Positions 4,852-6,473 of a stretch of DNA of 6,473 nt are shown in pieces (positions within the stretch are counted from its first letter, which is position 1; the number at the start of each line of letters is the position of its first letter). Under the pieces are notes generated by a model that ran no database searches, was not told the DNA's origin, and saw only the letters and a list, made by a program, of their open reading frames with translations. Location: assembly GCA_031274075.1 (NCBI GenBank), contig JAISQQ010000290.1, positions 1 through 6,473 of the forward strand, in the 5' to 3' direction. The position numbers and the translations under genes are program-made. This DNA is from Accumulibacter sp. (GTDB lineage Bacteria > Pseudomonadota > Gammaproteobacteria > Burkholderiales > Rhodocyclaceae).

Positions 4852-6453
4852 ATGAGTCATCGGGTTTTCCTGGGTATCGATATCGGTTCGGCCAGCGTGC
4901 GCGCCGGCCTGTTCGACGCGAGCGGCCGGCGGCTGGGCTTTGCCGCAAAGGCGATCAAACAATTCCATCCGAAACCCCTGTTCGTCGAACAGTCCTCCAC
5001 CGACATCTGGGCGCGGACCTGCGAAGCGGTGCGCGAGGCGCTCGCCGTGGCGGCGATCGATCCGGCGCGGGTCGCCTCGATCGGCGTTGACGCCACCTGT
5101 TCGCTGGTGGCGGTCGGTCCGGAAGGCCAGCCGCTTTCCGTCGCCGAGCTTGACGAGAGCGAGGGCGAGGCCGAACGCGACATCATCATGTGGATGGACC
5201 ATCGCGCCGGAGAACAGGCGGCGGCGATCAACGCCACCCACGACGCGGCGCTGGCCTACGTCGGCGGAGAAGTGGGCATCGAGATGGAACTGCCCAAGGT
5301 GCTGTGGCTCAAGCAGACCTTTCCCGAGCGCTACGCCGCCGCGTGGCGCTTCTTCGACCTCGCCGACTACCTGGTCTGGCGCCTGTCCGGCGCCGACGTC
5401 GCCAGTGTCTGCACGCTCACCTGCAAATGGAATTACCTGGCGCACGAGAAACGCTTCAGCGAAACGCTGCTCGCCGCGGTCGGCCTTTCCGACATTACCG
5501 GCAAATTGCCCCGGCAGGTTCTCCCGCTCGGTTCCGCCGCCGGAAAACTGCTCCCTGGAATAGCCTCCGAACTGGACCTCCCTCCCGGCGCAGTCGTCGC
5601 CACCGGCATCATCGACGCCCACGCCGGCGGCCTGGCGCTGGTCGGCGCGCAGCCCCAGGGCAGCCTGGCGATCATCGGCGGCACGTCGAACTGCCACATG
5701 GTGGTCAACCCCGAGCCGATCATGGTTCCCGGCGTATGGGGCCCTTACTACGGCGCGATGCTGCCGGGCTGGTGGCTCGGCGAAGGCGGCCAGAGCGCGG
5801 CCGGCGCGCTGCTCGACTGGAGCTTGCGCCAGAGCGACGCCTGGCCGCTCCTGGAGAGCGTGGCCAGGGCCGGGGGACGCACTGTCTACGCCGTGCTCAA
5901 CGACTGGCTGGCCGACCTTGAAAGCCGGGAGCGATGGCCGGCGCGCGACCTGCACGTGCTGGCCGACCATCACGGCAACCGCTCGCCGCGCGCCAATCCG
6001 CACGCGCGCGGCGCCGTCGTCGGGCTGACGCTGGAACAAGGCAAGGACGCGCTCGCCCGCGCTTACCTCGCCACCTTGCAGGCGCTCGCTTACGGCACAC
6101 GCCACATCATCGAAAGCATGAACGCCGCCGGCCACCGGATCGAGCGCATCGTGATGTGCGGCGGCGGCACGAAGAACCCGTACTGGCTGCGCGAGAACGC
6201 CGACGCGACCGGCTGCGAGATCCATCTCGCCGAAGAGGAAGACGCGGTAGCCTTGGGCGCCGCGCTGCTCGGTTCCGTCGCCTGCGGCGCTTTTCCGACG
6301 CTGCCCGAGGCCGCCGCCGCGCTGGTGCGCTCCGGCGGCAGCGTCAAGGCGCGTCCCGAAACGAAAGCGTTCCACGACGCCAAGTACGCCGTCTATTTGC
6401 AACTCTACGAAGACATGGAACGGTGCCGGAACGCGATGCGGGCGTGGCAGTGA
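4852..6453 (+). CDS. FGGY-family carbohydrate kinase, D-ribulokinase type
   Basis: FGGY kinases phosphorylate sugars with ATP. This 533-residue protein matches the human FGGY / yeast YDR109C subgroup, which phosphorylates D-ribulose to D-ribulose 5-phosphate. Subgroup motifs from N- to C-terminus: LGIDIGSASVRAGLFD (7-22, phosphate loop), MWMDHRA (113-119), YVGGEVGIEMELPKVLWLK (136-154), TCKWNY (190-195), GIIDAHAGG (252-260, catalytic base probably Asp255), GGTSNCHM (276-283), VWGPYYGAMLPGWWLGEGGQ (295-314), DHHGNRSP (372-379) and the ATP-binding MCGGGTKNPYWL (435-446). ATG 4852 follows AGGGG at 4842-4846 by 5 bases, a strong ribosome site. It has its own promoter and operator-like site, suggesting sugar-induced expression, perhaps for ribitol or ribulose use. 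Substrate is inferred from the subgroup; L-ribulose or another pentulose remains possible. No transporter or dehydrogenase is visible, though a gene may follow at 6455. Confidence 0.93.
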   Translation: MSHRVFLGIDIGSASVRAGLFDASGRRLGFAAKAIKQFHPKPLFVEQSSTDIWARTCEAVREALAVAAIDPARVASIGVDATCSLVAVGPEGQPLSVAELDESEGEAERDIIMWMDHRAGEQAAAINATHDAALAYVGGEVGIEMELPKVLWLKQTFPERYAAAWRFFDLADYLVWRLSGADVASVCTLTCKWNYLAHEKRFSETLLAAVGLSDITGKLPRQVLPLGSAAGKLLPGIASELDLPPGAVVATGIIDAHAGGLALVGAQPQGSLAIIGGTSNCHMVVNPEPIMVPGVWGPYYGAMLPGWWLGEGGQSAAGALLDWSLRQSDAWPLLESVARAGGRTVYAVLNDWLADLESRERWPARDLHVLADHHGNRSPRANPHARGAVVGLTLEQGKDALARAYLATLQALAYGTRHIIESMNAAGHRIERIVMCGGGTKNPYWLRENADATGCEIHLAEEEDAVALGAALLGSVACGAFPTLPEAAAALVRSGGSVKARPETKAFHDAKYAVYLQLYEDMERCRNAMRAWQ

Positions 6454-6454
6454 G

Positions 6455-6473
6455 ATGGCAGGAAACGATCCAC
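6455..6473 (+). CDS. Possible start of a downstream gene in the kinase operon (cut by window end)
   Basis: One base after the kinase stop codon an ATG opens a frame reading MAGNDP up to the window edge. Such tight spacing suggests translational coupling in an operon. There is no clear ribosome binding site and only six codons are visible, so both the gene and its product are uncertain. Confidence 0.25.

Noticed and set aside
4789..6402. Minus-strand open frame of 537 codons antisense to the FGGY kinase
   Set aside because: Same mirror effect; its start region covers the kinase promoter and the opposite strand matches FGGY motifs throughout.

Overview
The window looks like chromosomal DNA of a high-GC proteobacterium, most probably a betaproteobacterium of the Rhodocyclales type. 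This is inferred from the divergent lgt/ilvD pair, the E. coli-type IlvD, and intergenic palindromes of kinds common in that group. No taxonomic marker gene is present. The first ~420 bases are clearly AT-richer (61-120 is about one third G+C) than the rest and appear to have a different origin.

Layout. Positions 1-307 hold a minus-strand gene for an 89-residue two-helix membrane protein. It is framed by sequences that look like the two ends of an integron gene cassette: a GTTAGAG core site 4 bases before the start codon, and the first half of an attC site 7 bases after the stop codon, running off the window. Positions 308-707 contain no convincing gene but hold dense repeats: an imperfect 25-bp inverted repeat, a 23-bp tandem duplication, a perfect 27-bp inverted repeat and an ATTCCGGC hairpin. 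A 7-bp tandem repeat (711-741) forms the last codons of lgt. Lgt (minus, 708-1514) and ilvD (plus, 1602-3461) are divergent, and the ilvD leader contains a hairpin followed by six T's. Positions 3462-3733 hold hairpins and possible coding remnants. An Rpn-family PD-(D/E)XK nuclease gene (minus, 3734-4642) follows. A good sigma70-like promoter with an operator-like palindrome over the likely transcription start then leads into an FGGY-family kinase of the D-ribulokinase type (plus, 4852-6453). A further gene may start at 6455.

Function. The core genes are housekeeping or metabolic: lipoprotein maturation (Lgt), branched-chain amino acid synthesis (IlvD) and pentulose phosphorylation (FGGY kinase). 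They do not form one pathway. The accessory elements are the cassette-like unit, the repeats and the Rpn gene. I see no clearly new multi-gene system. The best leads are the cassette boundary at the left edge, the frame-altering heptamer repeat at the end of lgt, and the regulatory sites before ilvD and the FGGY kinase.
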